DNA from: Niveispirillum cyanobacteriorum
GTDB taxonomy: Bacteria > Pseudomonadota > Alphaproteobacteria > Azospirillales > Azospirillaceae
NCBI RefSeq assembly: GCF_002868735.1
Contig: NZ_CP025611.1
Coordinates: 3,056,501-3,120,500 of the forward strand
Reading direction: 5' to 3'
Length of the DNA: 64,000 bases
Below, piece by piece: positions 1-7,406 of the stretch. The position numbers and the translations under genes are program-made. Below the pieces are notes generated by a model. It ran no database searches. It worked only from the letters and a program-made list of their open reading frames with translations, and was not told where the DNA came from. Numbering within the stretch: position 1 is the stretch's first letter; each line of letters opens with the position of its first letter.

Positions 1-321
1 AACCAGCTGATGCCGTGTTTCGATCTTCGCCGTGTTCAGCCCATGGCGCAGCGCCTGCTCCAAGGCAGCCCGAATGCCGTTCGCAAACGCGGTTTCCAGC
101 ACGTCGCGGGCCTGCGCATCTTCCTTCATGCCCAGATAGGTCAGAAGCCGGCGAACCAGATAGACCACACCCACAGACAGGGCCGTAACCAGTGCCTCGC
201 CCAACGGCCCCAGGGCCGGGGCCAGATCGATGGTAAAGGGCCCCTCGGCGGCCAGCGCCGTCAGGGGGAACAGGAACAGCATGGCGAACAGGGCCAGCGC
301 CGCACGGAACAGGCGGGGCAT
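1..321 (-). CDS. Holin-like phage membrane protein (partial, C-terminus cut by window)
   Basis: Reading from ATG at 321-319 gives 107 codons running off the window edge. The N-terminus is a hydrophobic signal-like helix (about residues 5-22, ending ALAAEG), a second hydrophobic helix lies near residues 33-52, and an amphipathic charged stretch follows. Small proteins of this shape beside the endolysin in Mu-like phages are usually holins of the LLH type, which permeabilise the inner membrane to release or activate the lysin. Its start overlaps the endolysin stop by one base (TGATG), so the two are translationally coupled. The holin call rests on shape and neighbourhood, not on a diagnostic motif; a spanin-like role is the alternative. 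Confidence 0.5.
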   Translation of the reverse strand, partial: MPRLFRAALALFAMLFLFPLTALAAEGPFTIDLAPALGPLGEALVTALSVGVVYLVRRLLTYLGMKEDAQARDVLETAFANGIRAALEQALRHGLNTAKIETRHQLV

Positions 322-839
322 CACAGATCCTCCGTATAGAAGGGCGCGACCAGCCGTTGCCAGTCCGCCAGGAATTTGGCTTCGGTGCCCTTGCCTGCGG
401 GCGTGTTGTAAAACCGCTTCCACAGGCGGGCATACGCGGCGGCATCGGCCTTGACCGGCAGCACGCAATCGCGCATGCGCCAGTACCGCAGACGGCACAT
501 CAGCGCCGCATAGGACAGGTTGGTGGCCAGCTGATGGGTGCGGCCCGGAACGGGGGCCAGAAGGTCGCGCACGCGGGCGGCCAACGCCGGGCGCAGATCC
601 AGATATGTCGTCCAGATATCGTCCGCCGTCGCCTGCTCCATCTGGAAGAGGCCATAGGCAGGACCCCAACTGCGATCCCCCGGCCCGGTATGCTGATCCA
701 GCGCGGCGAACCCGCTTTCCACGGCAGCGGTCCCAACGACCAGCCAGACCGCCACATCGCTGTCAAAGCCCTTCAACCCGTCGCCGACATGGGCCAGCGC
801 GGGACGAACGACATAGCGGGCAAGATGGATGGGCAGCAC
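321..839 (-). CDS. Phage endolysin, lytic transglycosylase (SLT) type
   Basis: A 172-residue protein with a lytic-transglycosylase core: a catalytic-type glutamate in VGTAAVESGF (about residue 42) followed by GLFQME (about residues 63-68), which matches the G-L-F-Q signature of SLT domains. Such enzymes cleave the MurNAc-GlcNAc bond of peptidoglycan to form anhydromuropeptides. There is no obvious signal peptide, so export would depend on a holin, which fits the coupled membrane-protein gene immediately downstream. It is the first gene after the Mor-type activator gene, separated by an 87-bp gap holding a dyad and a possible promoter, as expected for a middle or late phage transcript. Confidence 0.75.
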   Translation of the reverse strand: MLPIHLARYVVRPALAHVGDGLKGFDSDVAVWLVVGTAAVESGFAALDQHTGPGDRSWGPAYGLFQMEQATADDIWTTYLDLRPALAARVRDLLAPVPGRTHQLATNLSYAALMCRLRYWRMRDCVLPVKADAAAYARLWKRFYNTPAGKGTEAKFLADWQRLVAPFYTEDL

Positions 840-871
840 CGGATTTCCCCCGGAAGATGTAACTCCGGTTG

Positions 872-919
872 ACCTTACGGTGATGCGGGGGCGGGGTTGA
901 TGCGGAACCAGTTCCGCAT
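872..919 (-). promoter_or_regulatory. Candidate Mor-dependent promoter: 20-bp dyad plus -10
   Basis: ATGCGGAAC (900-908) and GTTCCGCAT (911-919) form a perfect inverted repeat around CA. Reading leftward, TAAGGT (877-872) is a -10-like hexamer; a start near 865 would place the dyad centre at about -44. Mu Mor binds a dyad centred near -43.5. There is no recognisable -35 box, as expected for an activator-dependent promoter. It would serve the endolysin (start 839). Confidence 0.45.
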
Positions 920-926
920 GGGGGCC

Positions 927-1343
927 TTACCCGAACAGGTCGGGTTCGCTCTGATCGGCCTCACGGGCGCCGGCCTTGACGCCTCGGACATGCCGGTCCG
1001 TCACACCCAGGGCGCGGGCAATCTGCGCATGCGATCCTTTGGCGGCGGCGATCATAGCCTTACGCGACCGCTGCGCATAGAGGGACGGTAACAGCAGCTG
1101 TTCCCCCGGTCGCCACTGGCACAGCTTACGCGCCGCCTCCAACCCGATGGCCAGCGCGATGGGGTGGCGCTCATCCAGTGACCGGGGCACATAAAGCCGA
1201 ATGCCGCCCCATTCCCTTTGCAGGATCTGCGCGGCCTCGGGTCCCACCACCTCGGCCAGCTCCACCAGCCCCGCCGGCCAGCCACGCATGTCGATCTTCT
1301 CGACCGGGTTGGAGGGGGCGGTATCGATTTTCTTATGGGTCAT
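927..1343 (-). CDS. mor: Mor-type transcriptional activator (Mu middle operon regulator family)
   Basis: A 138-residue protein. Its N-terminal half (LVELAEVVGPEAAQIL, then REWGGIRLYVPRS) matches the Mor/C dimerisation domain, where a glycine-containing strand (GGxxxYxP) lies between helices. The C-terminal part (SHAQIARALGVTDRHVRGV) is a helix-turn-helix. In Mu, Mor binds a dyad upstream of the middle promoter and recruits RNA polymerase through alpha and sigma. Its start overlaps the preceding gene's end by 11 bp, placing it at the end of the early operon. A matching dyad lies just downstream at 900-919. The assignment to Mor rather than late activator C rests on position at the early operon's end. 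Confidence 0.8.
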   Translation of the reverse strand: MTHKKIDTAPSNPVEKIDMRGWPAGLVELAEVVGPEAAQILQREWGGIRLYVPRSLDERHPIALAIGLEAARKLCQWRPGEQLLLPSLYAQRSRKAMIAAAKGSHAQIARALGVTDRHVRGVKAGAREADQSEPDLFG

Positions 1344-2079
1344 AGGGCGTTCTGAACGTCATCCAACGTTCATCCCCTGGAAATGCGGGCGGCCATTCCT
1401 GGCTTTGGCCACTGTTGAAGGCTTCAATCATGATTTGTGTGAACGCATCGCAGGCGCGATCCTTCATCGGCCATTTTGCAATCCGAACCCATCCCTGTGG
1501 CAGGGTTACATCCCGCTCGCGGGCGCTAAATGCCGCTGCATTCAGGCACAATCGCAAAATACGCAACCGCTCTTCGGCCATGATGGTAGGGCGCGCGAGT
1601 TGAAATGCCTTTTCGCGTTCAACATCTTTGCTGCGGACGAGCGGTCGCAATTCATCCATGTCAGATGCCTGAAAGGCTGCGCACAGTTCCGCCCAGCGTT
1701 TGGGTGCAGGCTTCGGGTATCGTCCGCGTTGCTTCAGGTAATCTCGTTGTTCTTTGTCGCTGAGGTGCCCTATGTACCCCGCGACGGTCTCCACCGTCGG
1801 CGTGAACCGCCCAATGAATGCATTCATGTAGGTTTCGCACTGATAGGGCCAGAAGCCGCCATTCCGAAACGTAGTCATCCAGGCTTCGAACCATGGCCAC
1901 TGCCACTCAAATTCAGTCATCGTAGATTCAAGGAACTCGCCCCAACGGGTGAAATCCATTTGAAGATGGGCTGCCAAGAACTGATCTCGAAGCAGGCCTA
2001 CTGTTCCATCGGGAATACCTATGATGTCCTGGAAGACACGGTCAAAGCCCCGCCCAGCAAAATCCTTGCTGCTCATCAT
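1333..2079 (-). CDS. Unknown phage protein, possible cargo
   Basis: Not recognised. The reading frame stays open farther upstream, but that would cover the convincing plus-strand lipoprotein gene at 2200-2538. The start at 2079 (ATG ATG with GGGGCGC just upstream) is therefore preferred, giving 248 residues. The protein is soluble and rich in Trp and aromatic residues in the middle (EFEWQWPWFEAWM), with charged helices after. Base composition is visibly lower in GC than the flanking phage genes, suggesting later acquisition. It overlaps mor by 11 bp and is transcribed with the early operon. A start at the internal MTEFEW is also possible. Confidence 0.55.
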   Translation of the reverse strand: MMSSKDFAGRGFDRVFQDIIGIPDGTVGLLRDQFLAAHLQMDFTRWGEFLESTMTEFEWQWPWFEAWMTTFRNGGFWPYQCETYMNAFIGRFTPTVETVAGYIGHLSDKEQRDYLKQRGRYPKPAPKRWAELCAAFQASDMDELRPLVRSKDVEREKAFQLARPTIMAEERLRILRLCLNAAAFSARERDVTLPQGWVRIAKWPMKDRACDAFTQIMIEAFNSGQSQEWPPAFPGDERWMTFRTPYDP

Positions 2080-2199
2080 GCGCCCCATTGCACAGGGGGC
2101 GACGCCTCTCGCCGCCACCGAAGGCGTGCAGGATGCCATTGCAGACGGGTCAATCTCTATCCATGATACGTTGGACGAGAGATAATCTGGGGATATGCC

Positions 2200-2538
2200 A
2201 TGCGGGCTATGATCACGCTCTCTGTTGCTGCTGTGCTCTTGGCGGGTTGCGGCGACCAACGGGAAAAGCACGAAGCTTTGCGCAACGAAGTGATCGCGTT
2301 TCGGGTTGCTGCGGCGAACGCATCCCCGGCAGGCATCCTGTCGGCCTACACGAAGCTTGAAACGGCCATTGCCATTGCCAAGGCAGATCGCACCACATTC
2401 GACGCTGACACCGCAGCCAAGCTGGACCAGCTGGCCGCGTCTGCCGAACGCGCCAGAATGCAAGGGGGGCCGGATGCGGCCTTTGAACTGGCTGCGCAGG
2501 CGCGGATGTTGGAGATACTGCTGACTGAGGCCCATTAG
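2200..2538 (+). CDS. Small lipoprotein, plus-strand phage cargo (moron-like)
   Basis: A 112-residue protein with a clean lipoprotein signal: MRAMITLSVAAVLLAGC, lipobox LAGC, lipidated Cys about residue 17. The mature part is an Ala-rich, charged, helical chain with no recognised domain. GGGG lies eight bases before the ATG. It is transcribed against the phage early operon, divergent from 1333-2079 across 120 bp, and its stop overlaps the convergent gene at 2535. This isolated plus-strand position is typical of lysogenic-conversion cargo expressed from the prophage. A surface lipoprotein could act in superinfection exclusion, but nothing in the sequence proves that. Confidence 0.6.
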   Translation: MRAMITLSVAAVLLAGCGDQREKHEALRNEVIAFRVAAANASPAGILSAYTKLETAIAIAKADRTTFDADTAAKLDQLAASAERARMQGGPDAAFELAAQARMLEILLTEAH

Positions 2539-2843
2539 AACAGCCTCCCCTGTGCGGCGGCATCGACCGCACCCCGCCGCCGCGCATCATCCCGGCGCAG
2601 ATCCGCGCGGGCCTCGGCCAGTTCGGCGGCGGCCTCTTCGGTCAGGGGGATGAAGGGCGCAAAGCTGCAATCCTGCGTGCCCTCGATCAGATCCAGCAGC
2701 ATTGCCCGCAACGCCGCATCCCCACGCGGGCGGGCCGCATTCAACGCCACCGCAAACGCCGACAGCTCCGCCATCGGCCCGCCCAACAACAGGCGGTTCG
2801 TTGGGTCAAAAAGCTGATGATCGTCGGCGTGGTATCGGGTCAT
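2535..2843 (-). CDS. Hypothetical Mu-like phage protein
   Basis: 102 residues, Ala/Arg/Glu-rich, predicted helical, soluble, no family recognised. Its start overlaps the end of gemA by four bases (ATGA-type coupling) and its stop overlaps the convergent lipoprotein gene. Position between GemA and the Mor activator suggests an early or semi-essential phage function. Confidence 0.6.
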   Translation of the reverse strand: MTRYHADDHQLFDPTNRLLLGGPMAELSAFAVALNAARPRGDAALRAMLLDLIEGTQDCSFAPFIPLTEEAAAELAEARADLRRDDARRRGAVDAAAQGRLF

Positions 2844-3262
2844 TTCCCTGCCTTCGCCTTCAACCGGCCCAACCAGCCCTTCAGGGCCTGGATAAGACGG
2901 CTCTTATCGGCCCCTGAGAGCCATTCCAGTCGGTCCACCGGGCGCTTCAACTGCCGCACGGCCCAGGCGAGCAGGCGCGCCTCGTCCGCGTCCTCGATAT
3001 GGCCGGCGGCGGCAAGGTCGGACCAGTATTGGCGGATCAGGGCCACCTGATCGCCCTTGGGCGTGCTGGCCCGGCGCTGGCCGCCCTTGGCAGCCCCATC
3101 CTTGGCCAGCGCGTCCAGCAGAAGCCCCAGATGGCCGGGCGACAGTTGTTTCAGGCTACGCAGGCCCGTGTGCCGCTCCATGTAATCCCGCCAGACCTCA
3201 TCGTCGGCCAGCCCCGGAACCTGCTTGCGCCGCGCGAACACGGCGCTGAAATCGCTGCTCAT
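2840..3262 (-). CDS. gemA: GemA-like phage regulatory protein (Mu gp16, DUF1018)
   Basis: 140 residues. The sequence follows the GemA/gp16 pattern: a short Asp-rich loop with Tyr (DDEVWRDYMERHTG) then a Ser-rich helix (LRSLKQLSPGHLG), a basic linker, and a C-terminal helix with the family-typical RLEWLSGADKSRLIQAL. In Mu, GemA modulates host gene expression and DNA topology. Start chosen at 3262 because CGGAGGGCGG precedes it and the 27 extra upstream residues look non-coding. It is divergent from the plus-strand cargo block beginning at 3319, with 56 bp between the two start codons. Confidence 0.75.
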   Translation of the reverse strand: MSSDFSAVFARRKQVPGLADDEVWRDYMERHTGLRSLKQLSPGHLGLLLDALAKDGAAKGGQRRASTPKGDQVALIRQYWSDLAAAGHIEDADEARLLAWAVRQLKRPVDRLEWLSGADKSRLIQALKGWLGRLKAKAGK

Positions 3263-3318
3263 GCCGCCCTCCGTCCTATGACTCGACTCTTCGCAGATGT
3301 TCTGTTTTGGTTCTGGGT

Positions 3319-3678
3319 ATGGAGAACGCGACCCACGACGCAATACGGTACGCAGAGGGCGCCCTGGCCACGCTGAAGCGGGCCGGGTGCAGCAACCTGC
3401 GCGTCTTCTGCCTGGGCTGCGGTCACTGGCACTGGCTGCGCATTGACGATGCCATCGCGCGTCTGGGGGCCAGCGCCGGCCTTGTCATGGTGGCGCGCCG
3501 CGTCCGCTGCCATTGCTGCGGTACAAAAGGCGCGCATGTGGAACCAGAGGAACCGCCCGGCATCGGAACGCCCCACTACCTCGCCTGGGCACTGGCGCGC
3601 CGCACCTGGCTGCGGGCAGAACTGGAACGGTTCCAGGATCTGGATGAATGGCTGCCACCGGGACAGGCGCAGGGGTGA
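3319..3678 (+). CDS. Zinc-ribbon-like phage cargo protein A (paralog of the next gene)
   Basis: 119 residues from ATG 3319; a TTG start at 3307 is possible. Two cysteine pairs, FCLGCGHWHWL (about residues 32-42) and RCHCCGTKGAHVE (about 70-82), resemble a four-Cys zinc ribbon with a C-x2-CG knuckle in each half. A basic helix lies between them. The C-terminal third is helical. It aligns along its length with the product of 3682-4071, so the pair arose by tandem duplication. Function is unknown; DNA binding or zinc-dependent regulation is plausible. It is the first gene of a three-gene plus-strand block inserted against the early operon. Confidence 0.6.
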   Translation: MENATHDAIRYAEGALATLKRAGCSNLRVFCLGCGHWHWLRIDDAIARLGASAGLVMVARRVRCHCCGTKGAHVEPEEPPGIGTPHYLAWALARRTWLRAELERFQDLDEWLPPGQAQG

Positions 3679-3681
3679 GTG

Positions 3682-4071
3682 ATGGCAGATCCACATCGCC
3701 CCACCGCGTCCTATCACAGCCTGGGCGCTATCAGCCGCCGGGGCTACACCCACCTGCGCATCTGCTGCCTGACCTGCGGCCACAGCAAATGGGTGCCGCT
3801 GGACCTTGTGATCCAACGGGTGGGCGGCCAATCGGGCCTGTTCGATCTCGCGCGCCGCGCCTGCTGCGCCCTGTGCGGGGCCAGGGGCGCACATGTGGAG
3901 ATTGCCGACCCCCCACCCCCGACCGCCGGTCAGGGATATGTGGCTTGGCTTGAACGGCGAATGGGATGGATATTGAAAGAGGGCACGCAGATCCGCGACC
4001 TGATCCATGCCGGGGTGGAAACCCTGGCGGACGATCCAGTAACCCAGCGCGTGGAATTTTGGCGGGAGTGA
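3682..4071 (+). CDS. Zinc-ribbon-like phage cargo protein B (paralog of the previous gene)
   Basis: 129 residues from ATG 3682; GTG 3679 is also in frame. Carries the same layout as its neighbour: ICCLTCGHSKWV near residue 30, a basic DLARR helix, then CCALCGARGAHVE near residue 70, and a Pro-rich linker followed by a Trp-rich helix. The shared pattern (LR-x-x-C-L-x-CGH, then CGxxGAHVE) is diagnostic of common ancestry. The gene starts three bases after the stop of protein A and ends three bases before the membrane protein at 4075, so all three are almost certainly co-transcribed. The function is not known. Confidence 0.6.
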   Translation: MADPHRPTASYHSLGAISRRGYTHLRICCLTCGHSKWVPLDLVIQRVGGQSGLFDLARRACCALCGARGAHVEIADPPPPTAGQGYVAWLERRMGWILKEGTQIRDLIHAGVETLADDPVTQRVEFWRE

Positions 4072-4074
4072 GGG

Positions 4075-4680
4075 ATGGACTGGGGTGAGATTAAGCTGGG
4101 TGATTTGTCTGGTTGGGCACAGTTTGCGGGCGGTATTGGTAGTATTGTTGCTGCCTGGATGATTGCCAGATCGCAGCAGAAGGCGGTTGAGCGGGCACAG
4201 GAAGCAGAAAGGCAGATTAAAGCTATTGCTATAGCCTCCGCTGTGAGCCGCGAGATGGAGGAGTTCGCTCTTCAACTCCCAAAGCTCGAATGGGTAATTG
4301 GTGTCCTTAAATCGCTGGGATCGGGCGGGAGCCGCGACATCAACTACGGCCAGCTTCGGATCGAAGGACTGGTGGTGCTCAGTAGCCTTCGCCCAGAACT
4401 CTATGTATTGGGGCCTGAAGTTGCAGCTGCGGCCTTGTTGCTTCTGACGGAGAAGGCAGCACTGGAGCAATGGATCAGTGATCTTCCGAAAGGAGGCAGG
4501 GGCCAAGCAATCATGCAAAAGAGTAATCTGAAAGCACTCATAGATTATCATTCGCGAATGGCGGAGTACCTTTCTGTAGCACAGCAAGGCATGGGCGTGA
4601 TTCTCGACGAAGGCGCGAGATTCGTCCCGCGCTTCGGCAAGAGGCGATCGCTTCGAGATGTAATTGCCCGCAGACACTGA
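4075..4680 (+). CDS. Membrane-anchored cargo protein of unknown function
   Basis: 201 residues. A single hydrophobic segment lies near residues 14-30 (FAGGIGSIVAAWMIA), followed by a charged coiled-coil-like helix (QQKAVERAQEAERQ) and a helical soluble domain. The predicted topology is a short N-terminal anchor with most of the protein cytoplasmic. Codon use is clearly more AT-rich than the adjacent phage genes, a sign of separate origin. GAGTGAGGG precedes the ATG. It is the third gene of the plus-strand block. Membrane-anchored proteins in such blocks often act in superinfection exclusion or abortive infection; here that is only inference. Confidence 0.55.
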   Translation: MDWGEIKLGDLSGWAQFAGGIGSIVAAWMIARSQQKAVERAQEAERQIKAIAIASAVSREMEEFALQLPKLEWVIGVLKSLGSGGSRDINYGQLRIEGLVVLSSLRPELYVLGPEVAAAALLLLTEKAALEQWISDLPKGGRGQAIMQKSNLKALIDYHSRMAEYLSVAQQGMGVILDEGARFVPRFGKRRSLRDVIARRH

Positions 4681-4682
4681 CA

Positions 4683-4967
4683 TCACCGCCTCCCAGGCCC
4701 ATTGCGCTCCGCCGCGTCGGCGGCCCAGGCGGTCATGTCTGCCGGGTGCGCCCCGGCGGAGATCAGTTCGTCCCAGACCGCATCAAAGGCCATCTTGGCC
4801 GTTGCTGGGTCGATTTTGTCGGCCCGCGTCACATCACCCCGGAACGCCGCAAGCACCCGGACCAGCACCCCGCGCGCCCAGGCCCGCCGTTCGGCAGGCA
4901 GGGCACGGTCGCCGCGCAGCTCGGACAGCAGCAGGGATAGCTCGATCACGGGGGCAGGCAGGCGCAT
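4683..4967 (-). CDS. Hypothetical phage protein
   Basis: 94 residues, Ala/Arg-rich and helical, no family recognised. It lies in the minus-strand early operon, three bases beyond the gene at 4971 and convergent with the cargo membrane protein. Composition matches the phage backbone rather than the cargo. Confidence 0.55.
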   Translation of the reverse strand: MRLPAPVIELSLLLSELRGDRALPAERRAWARGVLVRVLAAFRGDVTRADKIDPATAKMAFDAVWDELISAGAHPADMTAWAADAAERNGPGRR

Positions 4968-4970
4968 GGA

Positions 4971-5342
4971 TCAGCCCCCCTTGCCAGCGCGGTCGCGCAA
5001 CTGCACACCCGCCTCGACCAGAAGCTTGGCGGCCTGCGCCACCATCTCGGCCAGATCAGGGTGACCCAGGTCGATCAGGGTCTCTGACCGCTGCACCTCG
5101 CGCTGCCCCCGCTGGATCAGCTGATCAGCAACGCTCGCCGGGCCGACGGCGCGCTCCACGGCTGTTGCGGCCAGATGATCATTATGCAGCGCGGCAACGT
5201 GCTGGGCGACGGCAGCAGCCTGTTCATCGGACAGGCTCTGGTTCGTGCTGTCCACCGTCGCGACCTCAACATCGCCCGCCACCACAACGCCGGGACTGCG
5301 TTCGCTGGTACCCCACGTCAGGGCCAGGATATCAACGGACAT
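4971..5342 (-). CDS. Hypothetical phage protein
   Basis: 123 residues from ATG 5342; farther upstream the frame overlaps the ASCH-like gene and looks non-coding. The N-terminal third is short beta-like hydrophobic segments (VVVAGDVEVATV), the rest helical with many Ala, Glu and Val. No family recognised. It overlaps the ASCH-like gene by 11 bp, consistent with translational coupling. Confidence 0.55.
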   Translation of the reverse strand: MSVDILALTWGTSERSPGVVVAGDVEVATVDSTNQSLSDEQAAAVAQHVAALHNDHLAATAVERAVGPASVADQLIQRGQREVQRSETLIDLGHPDLAEMVAQAAKLLVEAGVQLRDRAGKGG

Positions 5343-5763
5343 GGGGCGGCTCCCAATTGATGATGACGCCACTAAAGACGGTCTGGCCGGCATGCTCTTT
5401 GGCCCAGAAGGCCAGCAGATCGGCCCAGTCGCTGAACCCATCGCCCTTGGCGAACCGATCCAGCTCCTCCTGAGTGTGCCCGGTGTAATCAGCATCGGGC
5501 CGCATGATCGTGACCTCGCCACCCTCGCCAGCGGGGGACAGCGCCATGTAAATCGGCGCCACCCAGGTGCAGATGCCCACGCCGATCACACGGCACTGGC
5601 GGGTACGCATCCCGTAAAAGAGCTGGATCGCCTCACCGGGCCGAACATGCCGCCGCCGATCCGCCCGGATCGTGTGGCGCTTCATGTCCTCGGTCAGGGG
5701 ACCATGCTTCAGCCCGGCCACAATCGCGGCCTCGAACCGCGCCTTGAAGGAATAGGCCACCAT
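5332..5763 (-). CDS. ASCH-fold-like phage protein
   Basis: 143 residues from ATG 5763. The core reads FKARFEAAIVAGLKHGPLT, then HTIRAD, HVRPGEAIQLFYGMRT and CRVIGVGICTWV. This K-x-T-I-R followed by PGExxQLxxGxR resembles the ASCH/PUA-like fold, a beta-barrel that binds RNA or modified nucleotides. Proteins of this kind recur in the early region of Mu-like phages, with unknown roles. It overlaps the next gene by 11 bp. Confidence 0.5.
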   Translation of the reverse strand: MVAYSFKARFEAAIVAGLKHGPLTEDMKRHTIRADRRRHVRPGEAIQLFYGMRTRQCRVIGVGICTWVAPIYMALSPAGEGGEVTIMRPDADYTGHTQEELDRFAKGDGFSDWADLLAFWAKEHAGQTVFSGVIINWEPPHVR

Positions 5764-5765
5764 GA

Positions 5766-6050
5766 TCAGGCCTCCTTCATGGCTTGATGCAGATCCGGGA
5801 ACCGGTTGGCGCAGGCAGCATCCGTTGCCGCCTTTGCAGCGGCCCGATAGCTCGCGCTGGCCTCCCTCATGGCCGGCATATCCGCCGGCTTCTGGGTCAG
5901 GACAGCCTGCCACGCGCGAAAGCTGCTGTAGACGCAGGATTGCAGGCGGCGGGGCACGGCCCGCCAGCAGGGAGAACACAACAGATAGCCCTGGGCGCGG
6001 GTCCCACCGCAGCCGGGCACCTCGCAGGGGATGTTCCCACGGTTCGCCAT
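5766..6050 (-). CDS. Small zinc-finger-like phage protein
   Basis: 94 residues from ATG 6050. Two cysteine pairs near the N-terminus, CEVPGCGG (about residues 9-16) and LLCSPCWR (about 24-31), form a probable four-Cys zinc knuckle. The rest is a basic Ala-rich helical region. Only two bases separate it from each neighbour, so it is part of the early operon. A DNA- or RNA-binding role is plausible but not shown. Confidence 0.55.
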   Translation of the reverse strand: MANRGNIPCEVPGCGGTRAQGYLLCSPCWRAVPRRLQSCVYSSFRAWQAVLTQKPADMPAMREASASYRAAAKAATDAACANRFPDLHQAMKEA

Positions 6051-6052
6051 GT

Positions 6053-6505
6053 TCAGCCCTCCCGCTGCTTGCGGATGGCGGACAGGTCCACGATGTTTGG
6101 CTCGTCCGGCCAACAGAACGGCTTGGCAGCCCCTTCGTTCGACCAGCCAGCCTGGATGATCAGCTCGGTCAGGCCCAGATTGCCGCCATCGACGATCAGT
6201 TGGGCCACGGTGTCGGGGTCCATCTCGAAGCCATCGGCGGCGGCGGGCGGCAGAACGCCATCGCGCTGCATATCCTCAATATCCTCCGCAAGGCCCTCTG
6301 CGGCCTTGCTGAAACAGTTGACCATGAAGGCCCCGCGTCCGGTGATCGCCGCGCCATAACCCAACGCGGCCAGCACCGATGACAGCATCAAACTTGTCCC
6401 CTGCTGCCGCTCCAGGCAGCGCAGCACGCCCGCCGCATGGATGACGGGCGCCGGACAGGCTTGGCGGCCCGACGCGATCTCGGTCATGATCCCCAAATCC
6501 TTCAT
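6053..6505 (-). CDS. Hypothetical phage early protein
   Basis: 150 residues; the start at 6505 is chosen because GAAGGAGGCGACC precedes it. The sequence has hydrophobic helices (LMLSSVLAALGYGAAI) mixed with acidic stretches (LAEDIEDMQRDG), but no confident membrane span. No family recognised. It is tightly packed between the DUF3164 gene and the small zinc-finger gene. Confidence 0.55.
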   Translation of the reverse strand: MKDLGIMTEIASGRQACPAPVIHAAGVLRCLERQQGTSLMLSSVLAALGYGAAITGRGAFMVNCFSKAAEGLAEDIEDMQRDGVLPPAAADGFEMDPDTVAQLIVDGGNLGLTELIIQAGWSNEGAAKPFCWPDEPNIVDLSAIRKQREG

Positions 6506-6516
6506 GGTCGCCTCCT

Positions 6517-7374
6517 TCAGGCAGCGGTGGCGGGTTCGTACAGGTCGCGCCATGCCTGCATGTCCGATGGCTTCACGCCATCGACACCCAGTGCTTGCAG
6601 CGCGGTGTCCAGCAGTTCCATGCCGACAATCATGTCACCGGCAAGCAGGTGGCGAACCGCCTCGGCTACCTCTTCGCGCGCCACCTCGACCGAACGGCGC
6701 AGGCTGCGACGCTCGAAGGCTTCGGGGCCGATCTCAACGGCGGCCAGATCCAGCGGGATCAGCTTGTGGCGGTCGGCGAAGTCGCGGCGCTCATGGACGG
6801 TTACATACTGCTTGCTGCCAATAGTCTTGCGGCTATCGTCGATGGCTTGGCAGACCTTGGCCCAGCGCGGATCGCTGATCTCCAGGCTGCGCAGCGCCAT
6901 CAGGGAAGATGGGTTGACCTTGCCCTCTTTGCCCACGTCGAAGGCCTGATTGACCAGCGCGATCAGCAACTCGTCCGCATTGTCCGCCCGCTCGCGTACC
7001 ATTTCGTCTAGCAGGGCTTTGGCCTGCTGCAACTCAGGCCCGAAATGGAACTGATCGGCGATCTTGACGCTGACCATCAGGTCACCGTCATAGGTGGTCA
7101 GGGTGCGGTTGCCACGAACACCCTCGGGCCTTTCCACACCGTATTCCTGGGCCAGCAGCGCGTCCAATGCGCCGATATCGGCCAGGGTGCGGGCCTTATA
7201 GCGGACGATCTCGGCATTCAGGTCCTTCGCATAGTCTACGATTTTGCGAACCACCTCGTCCTGAAGCTGGGTGCGAGCCGGAACGGTGTCCCGGCGCACC
7301 CAGTGGCCCTTGGAATTGCGCATATGCGGCACGCCGCCGATTTCGGTGATACCGGTGTTGGATTGGTTTTTCAT
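6517..7374 (-). CDS. DUF3164 family Mu-like phage protein
   Basis: 285 residues. It follows the DUF3164 layout: N-terminal basic start with MRNSKGHWVRRDTV, a long helical region (EVVRKIVDYAKDLNAEIV), the conserved LTTYDGDLMVSVKIAD strand region, then a helical tail ending in SKQYVTVHERRD. This family is typical of Mu-like prophages between the transposition genes and gemA; its role is not established. The second half (about residues 210-285) is a separate helical extension that may be a lineage-specific addition. Confidence 0.75.
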   Translation of the reverse strand: MKNQSNTGITEIGGVPHMRNSKGHWVRRDTVPARTQLQDEVVRKIVDYAKDLNAEIVRYKARTLADIGALDALLAQEYGVERPEGVRGNRTLTTYDGDLMVSVKIADQFHFGPELQQAKALLDEMVRERADNADELLIALVNQAFDVGKEGKVNPSSLMALRSLEISDPRWAKVCQAIDDSRKTIGSKQYVTVHERRDFADRHKLIPLDLAAVEIGPEAFERRSLRRSVEVAREEVAEAVRHLLAGDMIVGMELLDTALQALGVDGVKPSDMQAWRDLYEPATAA

Positions 7375-7406
7375 GGTTTCCTCTCGGGGATGGAGTGGTT
7401 TGATGT

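Noticed and set aside
2080-2535. N-terminal extension of the 1333-2079 gene to 400 codons
   Set aside because: It would run antisense through the lipoprotein gene (2200-2538), which has a signal peptide, lipobox and ribosome site; the extension has no family features.
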